A DNA stretch of 64,000 nucleotides from Luteolibacter rhizosphaerae (GCF_025950095.1 NZ_JAPDDR010000001.1:62001-126000), one strand, 5' to 3'; shown: positions 16,373 to 26,893, counted from the stretch's first letter. Program-made: numbers and translations. Notes: generated by a model not told the origin, from the letters alone.

Positions 16373-19300
16373 CTAGTCGAGGGCGAAGCTCGGACGGAGG
16401 AACCCTCTGGAAGAGCCCAGCGGGATACTGACGACCAGACGTGTCGGGGTATCTTCGATCACGGTGATCCCGTTGCTGCTCCATTCATCCAGATCGGGCG
16501 AATACTGAACGGCGAATGTGACGTCGTCTGCGCCTGCCGCTTTGGGTATTTCCAAGATGAACCGATCCGCCGACATCCTGCCGGCGAAAGAGACCCGGTC
16601 GGCACTGTTCTTCGGATCCGTCCCCGTGGCATACTCGGCAATGTTCGGCATGCCGTCGCCATCGAAGTCTTCCTCCGGCGCCGAGAGCGGGTCGGTCCCG
16701 GGGAATGTGCTTTGCTGCCAACCGGCATAGCCGGGGGCGGCAGCGGGAATGACGACACCCGATCGCCAGATCGAGCCATTGCCGCCGGAAGTGTAGAAGC
16801 GCCCGTTGAAGTAAGTCGCTTCGGTGCGGGATGGCTGCTCCTGAGCAGTTGGGAGGGGGCTCCATGAGGCTCCGTCGAGCGAGACTAGGTTCACCCGGGT
16901 GGAGGAACTGCTGCGGAGGTTCCCGCACGCGAAGTGGAAACCTCCGGCGTAGCAGAAGTCGACGACGTTCCACGCTCTGTGCCCGTTGCTTTGGAAGCTG
17001 GCTCCCTTGTCCAGCGAGTAGAGGAGTTCGACGGACTCTCCGGTTGCAAGGAACCGGTCATGTGAATGACGGACGAGCCGGATGCTTGTGCCGCCCGACG
17101 GAATTCCACTGCTCGTATTGGTCCACATCAAGCCGTCCGGAGACGTCAGTGTCAGTTTTTCGGGCTGGAAACCTCCCGCCACGAACTGGCCGTCGCCATA
17201 GTCGATCGACACGAGATACCCGCTTGTTCCCGAGGGGATCTGGGACCAAGTGATCCCGTCCTCTGAAGTGAGCATCGTGCCGGGCTCCCCGCCAACCGCG
17301 ACATAGCGGCCGGCACCGTAGGAAATCTCCCCGAGCGATTGCCCCGCGAAATACCTGCGGGTCCAGGCTAGTCCGTCGGGTGAAGTATAGATCGTTCCCT
17401 TCCATGCTCCGTCGTGATCCGCGCCACAAGCGATGAACTGTGAGCCATCGTGAATGACCCGCCCGAAGGTGACATTCCCCCCGAGATTTCCACCGGTCCA
17501 ATTCTCTCCATCGCTGGAGACCCGGTAAACTCCTGCCGGGTAGCCGAGCGTCACCAATTTCCCGTTACCCGCGGTGATCGTTTCCAAATGACCTGTGGTG
17601 CCCGAGTTCACCTGCGTCCATTCGGTGAGCGGGTCGCTTACGGTTACGGTCATCGATGCCGTGGCGATTCCGCCGCGGCGATCGATCGCATGAAGCCTAA
17701 CCTGATAGGTTCCCCCGGCGACGAAGCGATGATGGCAATTGGACGACTCTTCCAAAGGAGACCCGTCGTTGAAATCCCACAACAAAGTCAGGTTGTCCCC
17801 GTCCGGATCGGAAGCCGTGGCGCGGAAGGTGGCGACCGCGCGTGACTCGCAGGTGGAGGGGCCGGAGATGATGGCGACAGGCGGCCGGTTCTCCAAGTCA
17901 AAGCTCGGCGTGAAATGGAACCCGCTTCCACCGGCAATGAATCTACCATCGGCGAAATAGGGATAGTTCTGGGAAGGTGCCGGGCCGGGATACCACGATT
18001 CACCGTCGAAGGAGATCAGGTATACCCGATCGCTCGCGCGGCTGCCGGAGGCGATCATGAAGTCCGGCCCTTCGAAGATCGCTTCGATGGTGTAATCTTC
18101 CTGTCCGATGATCGACATCTTGTTCCATGTCACACCATCCACGGAACGATAGATGCCCGTGCGGGTACCTGCCGTGTAGAAGGCTCCGTCGATAAACTTC
18201 AGGGTATGAATGTAGGAATTAGTAGGAAGGTTCAAGGCGCCGACCTGCTCCGTCCAAGAGATTCCGTCAGGAGAAGTGCAGACCTTGCCAGCGGAAGCGT
18301 GGAAGGCCGGGCCCACGAAAACCCACACATCGTTGCCGAAAACCGCATACGAAACCACTTGGCTGCTCTGCAGCGGGGTATTCACCCAAGTTCTTCCATG
18401 ATCGGTTGATCGCATGGACTGACCGGCGGAGGTAAATGCGATGATTACCCCGGGCCCTGTCGCAAGCGACTGAACCGGCGTGCTCATCGGTGCACCGGAG
18501 CGCCAGATCTTTCCGTCCTCCGACACGTAGGGAGTGCATGAGTTGAAACCATTTACCATCGCCACGAACATTTCCCCGTCGTGAACGAGGATGATGGACT
18601 GAAATCCCGGAGGGTAACTTTGTGTGGTGGACCAATTGATCCCATCCGCCGAATAGTAGAATCCACTCGTTCCAGCCGCGACATAGCGGCCTTCGTGGTA
18701 GTGGATCGAATTGAAATTCTCGGGCGTAGGACGAGAACTCCAATTGGTAAGGGGGTCCGAGATGGTGATGCTCGCTTGTGCCGATGCAGTCCGCCCCTTC
18801 ATGTCATTTGCGGTCACCTTGACAGTGTAGGTTCCTCCCATGACCCAAGTGTGACTAACCGAGTTCGAGCTCACGGAGGGGCTGCCGTCGCCGAAGCTCC
18901 AGCTATACGAAAGCTCATCTCCGTCAGGATCGGTGGCGCTGGCAGAAAAAGTGATCGGGACTCGCGCGGCCCCCGTTGCCGGGGCTGTCAGGTTGACCAC
19001 GGGCGCTCTATTGTTGGTGAAATTGCCGATCTGAACGTTGATGTCCAGCCAGGCATCGGCGTCTGCGGGCGTGCCTCCGCGGGCTAGGGGTGTGATGTGT
19101 ACTTGTCCGGCCGGGTCCGAGTAGGTCGAGCCCAAGGGGATGGCCCCATCGGTCTTGCCCATCGGGGTGCCGGGAGTGGCATCAAGAAGCCAAGTCTTGG
19201 ATGTCCCCGGTTTCTCCCAAGTCAGGAAGGCACCCGACTGCAGCCAAGGATTGCCCGGGACGCCGGGGCGGTAGCCGACCCAGTAGAAATCCGATCCAGT

Positions 19301-20878
19301 AGCCTTAGCGATCCGCAGTGCCCGCTTCTCACCCGTGGTATCGGGATGATCGAAGCGATGGATCCGGTAAATTCCGGAATGGCCGGCCGACGAAAGGGCG
19401 TTGACCTGGGAGCTGCTAATCCAGTTGAGAGCATGCTTGCCCCGCGGTCCGAAGTGATGCGCGCGGTTGGGCCCGCTTCCCATGAGGTCGAATGTGTCTC
19501 CATACTCCTCGCTTGTCCCGGTGCCCACCACCGAGCCGTCGGTGGTCTTCCAGAAGCTGGCATGGAGAATGCCGTAGTTATGCCCGAACTCATGGATGAG
19601 AGTCGCGGTGCTGGCACTCCCTTGGATCCACTGTTGCGATCCTCCCGTACTTGCCAATCCCGAGTAGGTGACATTGCCGGAGCTCATGCTGATCGACCTG
19701 AAATGCACGCCGATGATATCGTAGCCGCTGAGTGAGGTCGCCCCCGCGATCGCTTGGTAAGCAGCTCTAGCATCCGAGTGGAGCTCGGCATTCTTTTCGC
19801 CGGTACGGTAGTAGCTGGTGGTTTGGGGAAGGCGGACCGTCATGGCGCTTACGGCGGCGACGATCTTGGTTTTGCCATAGGACATCTCCGCGATGCTGTC
19901 GGAGACAGGCCCGTTGAGTGTGGATTGCAGATCCACTTGTGACGAGGGGTCCCCCGGTAGATTCGGGAAATCCACGCGGATGAAGAAGACATTCTTCGGG
20001 GTCTCGGTCCAGGAGCTGGCTTCATCCCGGGTCCATTTCGCGGCGGCATCCCAATCGAATCCTCCGTGATCATTCGTGTCGGATGTCCCTTTGGCTAGAA
20101 TGACCCTCGTTCCTCCATGCGGGCCGGGTGTCAGGTCAAGTTCTCCCAGTCGACGGTTGAACTCGGCCAGCGAGCTGGCATCAGCGAAGTGATAGCGCTT
20201 GCCTGCTGCCAGAGCGATAAGATGATCCGGTCCCAAAGAAGCCCCGGTCGCGAAATCCCGATCGGGGTCGGCTTGGCCGGATGGAAGCTCTGCCAAGTGA
20301 TCGGCATCTTCCTTCGAGAGTGCTTCGAGAGTTTCTTCCTTCAGCACCGCTTTGCCTTCGAGGGTAAAGCCGGCCAAGGGCGTGTTCTCCTTGCTGGTCT
20401 GCCTCAGCCGACGACCCGTGACTGTGACCTCGTAGGTCCGGCCCGAGATCTCGAGTGACCTGAGCGGTTCGAGATCGGAGTCGCCGCTGCAGACCGGAAG
20501 AACGTGGAGGTGGCCGACCTCGTTGAAGGGCTTTTCAAAGTGGGGCTTCAGCTCCCCGGGCAGCCGGTCGTAGTCGCGATACGAAATGGATTGGGCCAGA
20601 GCCTGCTCCGGATCGGTGGTCATGAGCTTGAGCAGCCGCTCCTTGCGGGAGATCGCCAGATCAACCTTCTCCTGCATCTCTTCCGGCCCGGAATTCTCCT
20701 CGCGGACTCCTGTCCGATCCTCGCCGGAATCTGACGCTGAATCGGAGCGCTCGACCGTGGACGAATACACCGGCTCCGCGGCTGCCCTGTCGAAGTTAGC
20801 TTGTTGTGGCTGAATGAGATAGATTATCAGTCCGATCACGCAGATGATCGGGATGATCAGGGGGGCTCGTCGAATCAC
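16373..20878 (-). CDS. Giant exported metzincin-type protease with PKD and photosystem-like repeat domains
   Basis: A 1501-residue protein starting at GTG with an N-terminal hydrophobic anchor or signal (IIPIICVIGLIIYLI). A zinc-protease motif HEFGHNYGILH (HExxHxxGxxH, metzincin/M6-like) lies near residue 430. PKD domains occur at about 623-703 and 1003-1080 (both with FGDGSP or FNDGSP and the GGTYxVxxxAxD ending). Between and after them are many SxDGxxW units, a sialidase/BNR-like propeller pattern. Near the C-terminus is one DxDxDG repeat (DFDGDGMPNIAEYATGTDP) followed by the usual verrucomicrobial C-terminal beta domain. Likely a cell-surface or secreted protease. Activity is inferred from the motif only. 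Confidence 0.85.
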   Translation of the reverse strand: MIRRAPLIIPIICVIGLIIYLIQPQQANFDRAAAEPVYSSTVERSDSASDSGEDRTGVREENSGPEEMQEKVDLAISRKERLLKLMTTDPEQALAQSISYRDYDRLPGELKPHFEKPFNEVGHLHVLPVCSGDSDLEPLRSLEISGRTYEVTVTGRRLRQTSKENTPLAGFTLEGKAVLKEETLEALSKEDADHLAELPSGQADPDRDFATGASLGPDHLIALAAGKRYHFADASSLAEFNRRLGELDLTPGPHGGTRVILAKGTSDTNDHGGFDWDAAAKWTRDEASSWTETPKNVFFIRVDFPNLPGDPSSQVDLQSTLNGPVSDSIAEMSYGKTKIVAAVSAMTVRLPQTTSYYRTGEKNAELHSDARAAYQAIAGATSLSGYDIIGVHFRSISMSSGNVTYSGLASTGGSQQWIQGSASTATLIHEFGHNYGILHASFWKTTDGSVVGTGTSEEYGDTFDLMGSGPNRAHHFGPRGKHALNWISSSQVNALSSAGHSGIYRIHRFDHPDTTGEKRALRIAKATGSDFYWVGYRPGVPGNPWLQSGAFLTWEKPGTSKTWLLDATPGTPMGKTDGAIPLGSTYSDPAGQVHITPLARGGTPADADAWLDINVQIGNFTNNRAPVVNLTAPATGAARVPITFSASATDPDGDELSYSWSFGDGSPSVSSNSVSHTWVMGGTYTVKVTANDMKGRTASAQASITISDPLTNWSSRPTPENFNSIHYHEGRYVAAGTSGFYYSADGINWSTTQSYPPGFQSIILVHDGEMFVAMVNGFNSCTPYVSEDGKIWRSGAPMSTPVQSLATGPGVIIAFTSAGQSMRSTDHGRTWVNTPLQSSQVVSYAVFGNDVWVFVGPAFHASAGKVCTSPDGISWTEQVGALNLPTNSYIHTLKFIDGAFYTAGTRTGIYRSVDGVTWNKMSIIGQEDYTIEAIFEGPDFMIASGSRASDRVYLISFDGESWYPGPAPSQNYPYFADGRFIAGGSGFHFTPSFDLENRPPVAIISGPSTCESRAVATFRATASDPDGDNLTLLWDFNDGSPLEESSNCHHRFVAGGTYQVRLHAIDRRGGIATASMTVTVSDPLTEWTQVNSGTTGHLETITAGNGKLVTLGYPAGVYRVSSDGENWTGGNLGGNVTFGRVIHDGSQFIACGADHDGAWKGTIYTSPDGLAWTRRYFAGQSLGEISYGAGRYVAVGGEPGTMLTSEDGITWSQIPSGTSGYLVSIDYGDGQFVAGGFQPEKLTLTSPDGLMWTNTSSGIPSGGTSIRLVRHSHDRFLATGESVELLYSLDKGASFQSNGHRAWNVVDFCYAGGFHFACGNLRSSSSTRVNLVSLDGASWSPLPTAQEQPSRTEATYFNGRFYTSGGNGSIWRSGVVIPAAAPGYAGWQQSTFPGTDPLSAPEEDFDGDGMPNIAEYATGTDPKNSADRVSFAGRMSADRFILEIPKAAGADDVTFAVQYSPDLDEWSSNGITVIEDTPTRLVVSIPLGSSRGFLRPSFALD

Positions 20879-20963
20879 GGCGACTGGCTGGCAGATCGAA
20901 CCGAATTTGTCGACTTATGTCCGGTCGCAGTCCTGAAAATACGCAGTGGGACCTGACTATGGG

Positions 20964-21554
20964 TTAGGCCTTATCCCGCGTCCAAAACACCAGTTCGTTC
21001 TGCTCCTCCCCCGCGGAGTCCACTTGCTTCCATACGAAGCGGGCGGATAGATCCGGTCGCTTGAGGTAGCCACGCTTGGTCCAGAAGACGTCGTTCGGCC
21101 GGTAAGCCTCAGGGAACAAGGGATGGCCGACCTCCCGTTTCACCGAGCAGAAGCAGGTTTTCACCAGGCCCAGCTCCCGTGCATGAGCTTCGCGCTCGTC
21201 GAAGAAGCGGTGGCCGATTCCTTTTCCGCGCCACGCATGGTCGAGCACGGACTCGCCGCAATAGAACCACTCTGAGGGGGCCAGGTCTGCACCGAGAAAG
21301 GGCGCTTGGAAGGATTCGTCTGCCTCGGCGAGAGGAAGGCCGGTCGAGACGCCCCTTACCCGTCCATCGCAGATCGCGATGACGAAAACGCTCCTCGGAC
21401 ACTCCACGTAGTGTCCGAGGTAGTCCCGCTCGGAAGCCACATCCCCATCGTAGAGGTAGGGGAATTCTCGAAAGACCGAGATGCGCAGCCGTGCCGCGTC
21501 TTCCAGATAGTCCGCCACCTCCGCTCCCGTGGCCCGCCGGATCTCGATGCTCAT
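20964..21554 (-). CDS. GNAT-family N-acetyltransferase
   Basis: A 196-residue protein with the GNAT fold pattern. IRRATGAEVADYLEDAARLRI is the N-terminal strand/helix, EWFYCGESVLDHAWRGKGIGHRFFDE contains the acetyl-CoA pyrophosphate loop RGKGIG (about 110-135), and the C-terminal VFWTKRGYLKRPDL ends the fold. Substrate unknown. Divergent from the secreted protein gene that begins at 21690. Confidence 0.88.
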   Translation of the reverse strand: MSIEIRRATGAEVADYLEDAARLRISVFREFPYLYDGDVASERDYLGHYVECPRSVFVIAICDGRVRGVSTGLPLAEADESFQAPFLGADLAPSEWFYCGESVLDHAWRGKGIGHRFFDEREAHARELGLVKTCFCSVKREVGHPLFPEAYRPNDVFWTKRGYLKRPDLSARFVWKQVDSAGEEQNELVFWTRDKA

Positions 21555-21689
21555 GGCGGGATGCTCGGGGAATCCCCTACTCTCATCAAGGCTGTGAAAA
21601 ATGTGTTACCTAGAGACCGGTCCGACACTCCAGCAGCGGAACCCTCGCCTGTGAATGCCGGCGTCGACTCCCTGATGAATCCTCACTCC

Positions 21690-24083
21690 ATGATTGCTTC
21701 TCGCTTCAACCTCGTTCTGCTTGCCCTGCTTACCGCTTCCCGCGCGGAACCGGTCCAGCTCTCCGGTATCTACCCCGAGCTCGCTTTCTTCAACAATGAA
21801 GGGGAATGCGGCACCGGTGCGGTGGTGCCATGGGCGGATCGCCTTTGGGTGGTCACCTACGCGCCGCATTCGCCCACGGGATCGAGCGACAAGCTCTACG
21901 AGATCACGCCCGGGCTGGAGCAGATCGTCCGTTCGGAAAGCATCGGAGGCACCCCGGCGAACCGCATGATCCACCCGGAGACCAAGCAGCTCTTCATCGG
22001 CCCTTATGCCATCGATGCCGATCGTGAAGTACGAGTGATCCCGTACTCCAAGATGTATGGCCGCCCGACCGGAAACGCCCGGCATCTCACCGATCCCGCG
22101 GGGAAGATTTACTACGCCACCATGGAGGAGGGGATCTACGAGGTGGATGTGAAGACTCTCGCCATCACCGAACTCTGGCGAGATGAGCAGCTCAAGGACG
22201 GCCGCAAGGCGAAGCTCCCGGGCTATCACGGCAAGGGCCTCTACTCCGGCCAAGGCCGCCTCATCTATGCCAACAATGGCGACCACGCGAAGAGCGCCCT
22301 GACCGATCCCGCCACTCCTTCCGGGGTGCTTGCCGAGTGGGACGGCAAGTCGGGAGATTGGCAGCTCGTCCGGCGCAACCAATTCACCGAGGTGACCGGC
22401 CCCGGCGGCATCACCGGCAATGCTTCCGCGGCGGAGGATCCGGTCTGGTCGATCGGCTGGGATCATCGTTCTCTCATCCTCATGTGCCTGCACGGCGGCC
22501 AGTGGCACCTCTACCGCCTGCCGAAGGGTTCCCACTCCTACGATGGCGCCCACGGTTGGAATACCGAGTGGCCGCGCATCCGCGAGATCGGGGAAGGGGA
22601 CTTCCTCATGACCATGCACGGCACCTTCTGGAAATTCCCGCGGAACTTCACTCCCGCCAACTCGGCAGGCATCGCACCGCGCTCGAATTACCTCAAGGTC
22701 ATCGGCGATTTCTGCCGTTGGGGAGATCGTCTTGTCTTCGGCTGCGATGACACCGCGAAAATGGAGTTCCTCAACAAGCGGGCCGCGAAGGGCGAGATCG
22801 CCGGACCCCAGTCGCAGTCGAATCTCTGGTTCACCGCTCCCGATCGCCTCGACGACCTCGGGCCCGTGATCGGCCGTGGAGCAGTCTGGAGCCGGGACCT
22901 CGTCGAGGCAGGTAAGCCCTCCGATCCCTATCTCTTCTCCGGCTACGACCGCAAGGGCCTGCACTTGGCCCGTGCCGCGGTATCCGGACCGGTCACCGTT
23001 TCGGTCGAGATCGACGAGAAGGGCGATGGAGTTTGGAAGAAGGTCCGCGAGATCGGGCTCGAGGGTGGCTATTGCTGGACCGATCTCTCCGATCTGAAGG
23101 GGGCTTGGGTGCGCCTCGTTTCCAGCGCCCCTATCGATGAGGCCATGGCTGTCTTCCAATTCAGCAATGAAGACCGGCGCGGTGAATCAGCGGACCCGAT
23201 CTTCGAGGGTCTTGCTCGTTCGGGAGATTCCGACCTGCGTGGGGGCTTGGTCCGGGCCCGCTCCGACAACAAGCGCACGCTTGCTCTGCTTGCAACCAAA
23301 GATGGCGATGAAACCGGTGCTTATGAACTGGGTGCGGACCTCAAGCTCCGCCGGAGCGAGGAGGCGGATCTCGCTGCCCATACGCGGAAGCACACGGCGA
23401 TCCCGCAGGGGGGCCTCGTTCAGGATGCCGCCTCGATCCTCTACACGGATGACAAGGGCAGGCGTTGGAGGTTTCCCGCTCATGGACCCGCGGAAGCCTC
23501 CCGCTTGGGTGACGCCCGGATCTGCCGGGAAGTGGCCACCGAGCGCGATCTATTCCACGCCGGAGGCACTTTTTACGAACTTCCCGCGGAGAATGCGGGG
23601 GGCTTCGCCAAAGCCCGCGCCATCGCCACCGGGGATTTCCTGGTTCACGACTTCTGCTCTTACCGCGGACTCTTTATCATGACCGGGATTGCGGAGGGTC
23701 AGGGGAAGGGGAATCCTCACATCATCCGCTCGGAGGATGGTCTGGCCTCGCTATGGGCTGGAGCGATCGATGATATCTGGAAGATCGGTAAACCGCGGGG
23801 TCGGGGCGGTCCGTGGAAAGATTCCGCGGTCAAAGCCGGCCAAGCCTCCGATCCCTACCTCATGACCGGCTTCGATCGCAAGTCACTCGTCCTCACTTCT
23901 GCCCGGTTGGTGAACATCACTGCAGAGGTGGATCTCAATGGTGACGGGCATTGGGTGCCCTACCGGACTTTCGAAGTGAATGGCACGGAGACGCATGATT
24001 TCCCCGCAGCTTTCCAAGCTTACTGGATCCGCTTCCGATCGGACAAGGACGCCGAGCTCAGCGCGCAGTTGAACTATCGTTAG
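21690..24083 (+). CDS. Large secreted protein of unknown function (propeller-like)
   Basis: A 797-residue exported protein. The signal peptide is MIASRFNLVLLALLTASRA, with an alternative ATG five codons upstream at 21675. The body shows repeated strand-turn motifs (DRLWVVTYAPH, GKIYYATMEEGIYEVD, GRLIYANNGDH) and two similar units, SDPYLFSGYDRKGLHLARA and SDPYLMTGFDRKSLVLTSA, suggesting a beta-propeller with an internal duplication. No catalytic motif recognised. Longer in-frame starts overlap the divergent GNAT gene and are rejected. A strong terminator follows at 24258. Confidence 0.85.
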   Translation: MIASRFNLVLLALLTASRAEPVQLSGIYPELAFFNNEGECGTGAVVPWADRLWVVTYAPHSPTGSSDKLYEITPGLEQIVRSESIGGTPANRMIHPETKQLFIGPYAIDADREVRVIPYSKMYGRPTGNARHLTDPAGKIYYATMEEGIYEVDVKTLAITELWRDEQLKDGRKAKLPGYHGKGLYSGQGRLIYANNGDHAKSALTDPATPSGVLAEWDGKSGDWQLVRRNQFTEVTGPGGITGNASAAEDPVWSIGWDHRSLILMCLHGGQWHLYRLPKGSHSYDGAHGWNTEWPRIREIGEGDFLMTMHGTFWKFPRNFTPANSAGIAPRSNYLKVIGDFCRWGDRLVFGCDDTAKMEFLNKRAAKGEIAGPQSQSNLWFTAPDRLDDLGPVIGRGAVWSRDLVEAGKPSDPYLFSGYDRKGLHLARAAVSGPVTVSVEIDEKGDGVWKKVREIGLEGGYCWTDLSDLKGAWVRLVSSAPIDEAMAVFQFSNEDRRGESADPIFEGLARSGDSDLRGGLVRARSDNKRTLALLATKDGDETGAYELGADLKLRRSEEADLAAHTRKHTAIPQGGLVQDAASILYTDDKGRRWRFPAHGPAEASRLGDARICREVATERDLFHAGGTFYELPAENAGGFAKARAIATGDFLVHDFCSYRGLFIMTGIAEGQGKGNPHIIRSEDGLASLWAGAIDDIWKIGKPRGRGGPWKDSAVKAGQASDPYLMTGFDRKSLVLTSARLVNITAEVDLNGDGHWVPYRTFEVNGTETHDFPAAFQAYWIRFRSDKDAELSAQLNYR

Positions 24084-24257
24084 ACTAACTACGTGTTTCC
24101 ACGCGGGGTGAGAATGGCAACTGCGTAAAGCTCCCCGTTAATTATATCACAACCAATTTCGGACTCGCGACATTCTCTAGATGTCATGAGCGAATTCCGC
24201 GCCTGCCATGGAGGGGGTGCGGGATGACAAATCCGGCGGCTCCCGCCCGGGGGCCGG

Positions 24258-24295
24258 GTCCCCGGACCTGAAAAGGTCCGGGGACTTCCGTTTTC
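24258..24295 (+). terminator. Intrinsic terminator
   Basis: A perfect 12-bp stem (24258-24269 with 24274-24285) with a GAAA loop, followed by TTCCGTTTT. It lies 174 bp after the stop at 24083, with an AT-rich stretch and no convincing gene in between, so it may end either that gene's mRNA or a short independent RNA. Confidence 0.88.
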
Positions 24296-24326
24296 AGGGC
24301 CACCGTGCGGTCAGCGGGGCAAATGC

Positions 24327-24740
24327 TTACCAACCGTCGAAGAAGTTGGACTGAAGGGTGTTCGAGGAGTTTTGCACCGCGGTGTCCAGTGCTCGGAAGA
24401 GACCGGCATCGCTATCGTCTTCCACCCGCACTCCGGAGCCGGGATCGATGGTCGCCAGCGGAGCGCGCCAGAGGCGCTTCTGCGTGGCGGTATCAAACAT
24501 GGAGCCTTGGACCGGTTTCTTGGCGTTCGGCTTGGCCAGCGTCGGGTTGAAACCCTTTATCTCGGGGTGCACGTTCAGCAGGGTCACCTTGTAGCCTTTC
24601 GAGTTGAGGCACTTCGCGAATTGGCTTCCCATCGCCTGCGGAGCCTTCATCGCGATCACTGATACCTTTTTGCCGCGCTTGGTTTTGAAGTCGGCATCCA
24701 CCGGCACGGGGCCTAGGTAACTGGTAAGCATGCCCGCCAT
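24327..24740 (-). CDS. Hypothetical protein (137 aa)
   Basis: A 137-residue soluble protein (KTKRGKKVSVIAMKAP, CLNSKGYKVTLLNVHPE, C-terminal NTLQSNFFDGW). Not recognised. It starts 50 bp after the mogA stop and could be the last gene of the molybdopterin operon. No signal peptide, and the upstream stop codon fixes the start at 24740 or later. Coding potential is plausible but not certain. Confidence 0.5.
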   Translation of the reverse strand: MAGMLTSYLGPVPVDADFKTKRGKKVSVIAMKAPQAMGSQFAKCLNSKGYKVTLLNVHPEIKGFNPTLAKPNAKKPVQGSMFDTATQKRLWRAPLATIDPGSGVRVEDDSDAGLFRALDTAVQNSSNTLQSNFFDGW

Positions 24741-24789
24741 GAAAATGGCGGGGAGGGTATTGGATCATCGGGATTCCCGATGATGCTGT

Positions 24790-25263
24790 TCAGCCCTCGT
24801 GGAGGTGCTTTATCGCCTCCCGGATCGCGGGGATCAGCAAGGGGAGGCACTCGCCGATCGCCTTCGGATTGCCCGGCAGATTCACGATCATGCTGCGGCC
24901 GCGCGTGCCCGCGGTAGAGCGGGACAGGATGGCGGTCGGGACCTTGGCAAAGCTTTGTACCCGCATGATTTCTCCGAATCCGGGAAGCTCGCGTTCCAGA
25001 ACCGCCTTGGTCGCCTCCGGCGTCACGTCACGTGGCGATGGACCGGTGCCTCCCGTGGTCAGGATCAGGTCGCAGCGCTCCTCGTCCGCGAGTTGCTTCA
25101 GCAGTGCCTCGATCTCCCCACGGTTGTCGGGCATGACGATCCGCAGCCACTCGATCGGCCCTGCTTCCGCCTCCCCGAAGACACGCTCGATTTCCGGTCC
25201 GCTGCGGTCTTCATAGACTCCGGCGCTTGCCCGGTCGCTCAGGGTCAGGCGGGCAACCTTCAT
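24790..25263 (-). CDS. mogA: MogA/MoaB-type molybdopterin adenylyltransferase
   Basis: A 157-residue MoCF-fold protein that adenylates molybdopterin before Mo insertion by MoeA. It shows [20 protein letters not shown] at the start, [21 protein letters not shown] in the active-site region, and [20 protein letters not shown] near the end. Length is typical. MogA and MoaB cannot be told apart here. It overlaps moaC by 4 bp (ATGA), so the genes are coupled. Confidence 0.92.
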   Translation of the reverse strand: MKVARLTLSDRASAGVYEDRSGPEIERVFGEAEAGPIEWLRIVMPDNRGEIEALLKQLADEERCDLILTTGGTGPSPRDVTPEATKAVLERELPGFGEIMRVQSFAKVPTAILSRSTAGTRGRSMIVNLPGNPKAIGECLPLLIPAIREAIKHLHEG

Positions 25264-25706
25264 TCCTTGATCTTGTCAGTCACCCGGATCCCGCCGATCA
25301 CCATCTGTTTGTCGATGGCCTTGCACATGTCGTAGATGGTCAGGCCTGCGACGGAGACCGCCGTGAGCGCTTCCATCTCGACTCCGGTCTTTGCGGAGGT
25401 GCTCGCCGTCGCGCGGATCGCCACGCCCTTGTCGGTCACTTCGAAATCCACGTCCACCGCGTCGAGGGGCAGGCTGTGGCAGAGGGGGATCAATTCGTCG
25501 GTGCGCTTCGCCGCCTGAATGGCAGCGATGCGGGCTACGGTCAGCACGTCGCCCTTCGGTAGTGCCTTTTCCCGCAGCGCTGCGACGGTTGCGGGAGCGC
25601 ATTCCACGAAACCGACCGCGATCGCGCGGCGGCGCTGCACCGGCTTCGCGCCGGTATCGACCATGCGTGCCGTTCCTTCGGCATCCAGATGCGAGAATTC
25701 CGCCAT
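25260..25706 (-). CDS. moaC: Cyclic pyranopterin monophosphate synthase MoaC
   Basis: A 148-residue enzyme of the first molybdopterin step, acting after MoaA. It has [18 protein letters not shown] at the start, [13 protein letters not shown] (the ELIPLCH signature), and [25 protein letters not shown] (active-site Lys and Glu). Length and start match the family; a longer frame upstream overlaps moeA and is rejected. It sits 14 bp after moeA and overlaps mogA. Confidence 0.95.
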   Translation of the reverse strand: MAEFSHLDAEGTARMVDTGAKPVQRRRAIAVGFVECAPATVAALREKALPKGDVLTVARIAAIQAAKRTDELIPLCHSLPLDAVDVDFEVTDKGVAIRATASTSAKTGVEMEALTAVSVAGLTIYDMCKAIDKQMVIGGIRVTDKIKE

Positions 25707-25720
25707 GTCAGGGAGAGATG

Positions 25721-26893
25721 TTAGAGTGCCGTAAGCAGCAGCGTCTTCGCCACACCCTCCACGGGCGAGGCTTGGTTGACAAGTACCAGCGCGTTCGTCC
25801 GCAGCAGGGAGAAGGTGTCGCCGGAGGTCGACCAGCGTTGCGGCCGGACCACGAGCCTCCCGGCTTCCATCTCCACCCGGGCCGGCCAGAAGGTCTCGCG
25901 GGCGTCGGGCTTCACGGGTTCGCCTCCTGCCAGTGGTAGATCGACAAGTTCCCAAGGCCGCTCTTCCCCCGCCATCAGTTCGAGGGCGAGACGGATCGCC
26001 ACGTGGAAGCACACGAAGTGGGAGACGGGATTCCCCGGTATCACGAAGGCGGCCTGGCCGTTCCGGGTCGCGAAGGTGAGCGGCTTGCCCGGGCGCAGGT
26101 TCACTTTGCCGAAGTGGATCTCGAATCCGAGGTCGCGCAGGACCCGGGCACCGAAGTCGTAGTCGCCCACGCTGGCACCGCCGGAGATCAACAGCAGGTC
26201 GCAGGGCTCCGCACAGATCGTCGCCATCGCCGCGGGATCATCTCCGCAGCGGAAGCTCTGCAGCGAAGCTCCGCCATTTGCCGCTACCAACGCAGCCAGC
26301 AGGGTGGAGTTGGTATCGCGAATCATGCCTGCGGACGGCTTCTCCTCGGGGCCCACCAGTTCCTCTCCGGTCGCGACGTGCCGGATCACCGGCAGGCGGG
26401 TCACCATCGGCATGACCTCACCCACCTGGGCCAGCATGGCGAGCTCGGTCGCGCCGAGCCGAGTTCCTTCTACGACGACTGCCGTACCCGGAGTTGCTTC
26501 CTGACCCTTCAGGCGAATGAATGGGTTCTTCGGGAGTTCGGCGATACGCACGATCTCTCCGTCCCTCACGGTCATTTCCTGGGGCACGACTCGTCCGCCG
26601 CTTTCCGGGACAAGCGCACCGGTGAAGATCCGCATGGCCTCGCCTGCGGCCAGATCCTCGGTCGGCACCGCACCCGCTTGGATCTCTCCGGTGATCTTGA
26701 ACTCCCCCGGCTCTGCATCCGCCCGCAGCACGTAGCCATCCATGGTCGCTCGATCGCCGGATGGATACCATGCGTCCGCGCGCACGTCCTCCGCCAGCAG
26801 CCGGCCCCGTGCTTCTGCCAGAGGGACGGCCACCGTCCCGAGCTTCGGTACCGCCTGCGCGATGATGCGCCGGGCTTCCTCCAAGGAAATCAT
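25721..26893 (-). CDS. moeA: Molybdopterin molybdenumtransferase MoeA
   Basis: A 390-residue enzyme that inserts molybdate into adenylated molybdopterin. It begins [40 protein letters not shown] is the substrate-binding loop; [12 protein letters not shown], then [18 protein letters not shown] (GGxSxGxxD motif) and [20 protein letters not shown] follow. Domain IV is present. First gene of a minus operon moeA-moaC-mogA, divergent from moaD-moaE. Confidence 0.95.
   Translation of the reverse strand: MISLEEARRIIAQAVPKLGTVAVPLAEARGRLLAEDVRADAWYPSGDRATMDGYVLRADAEPGEFKITGEIQAGAVPTEDLAAGEAMRIFTGALVPESGGRVVPQEMTVRDGEIVRIAELPKNPFIRLKGQEATPGTAVVVEGTRLGATELAMLAQVGEVMPMVTRLPVIRHVATGEELVGPEEKPSAGMIRDTNSTLLAALVAANGGASLQSFRCGDDPAAMATICAEPCDLLLISGGASVGDYDFGARVLRDLGFEIHFGKVNLRPGKPLTFATRNGQAAFVIPGNPVSHFVCFHVAIRLALELMAGEERPWELVDLPLAGGEPVKPDARETFWPARVEMEAGRLVVRPQRWSTSGDTFSLLRTNALVLVNQASPVEGVAKTLLLTAL

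Noticed and set aside
21606..23159. 517-codon minus-strand frame opposite the secreted propeller-like protein
   Set aside because: No domain pattern; the plus frame has a signal peptide and internal repeats.
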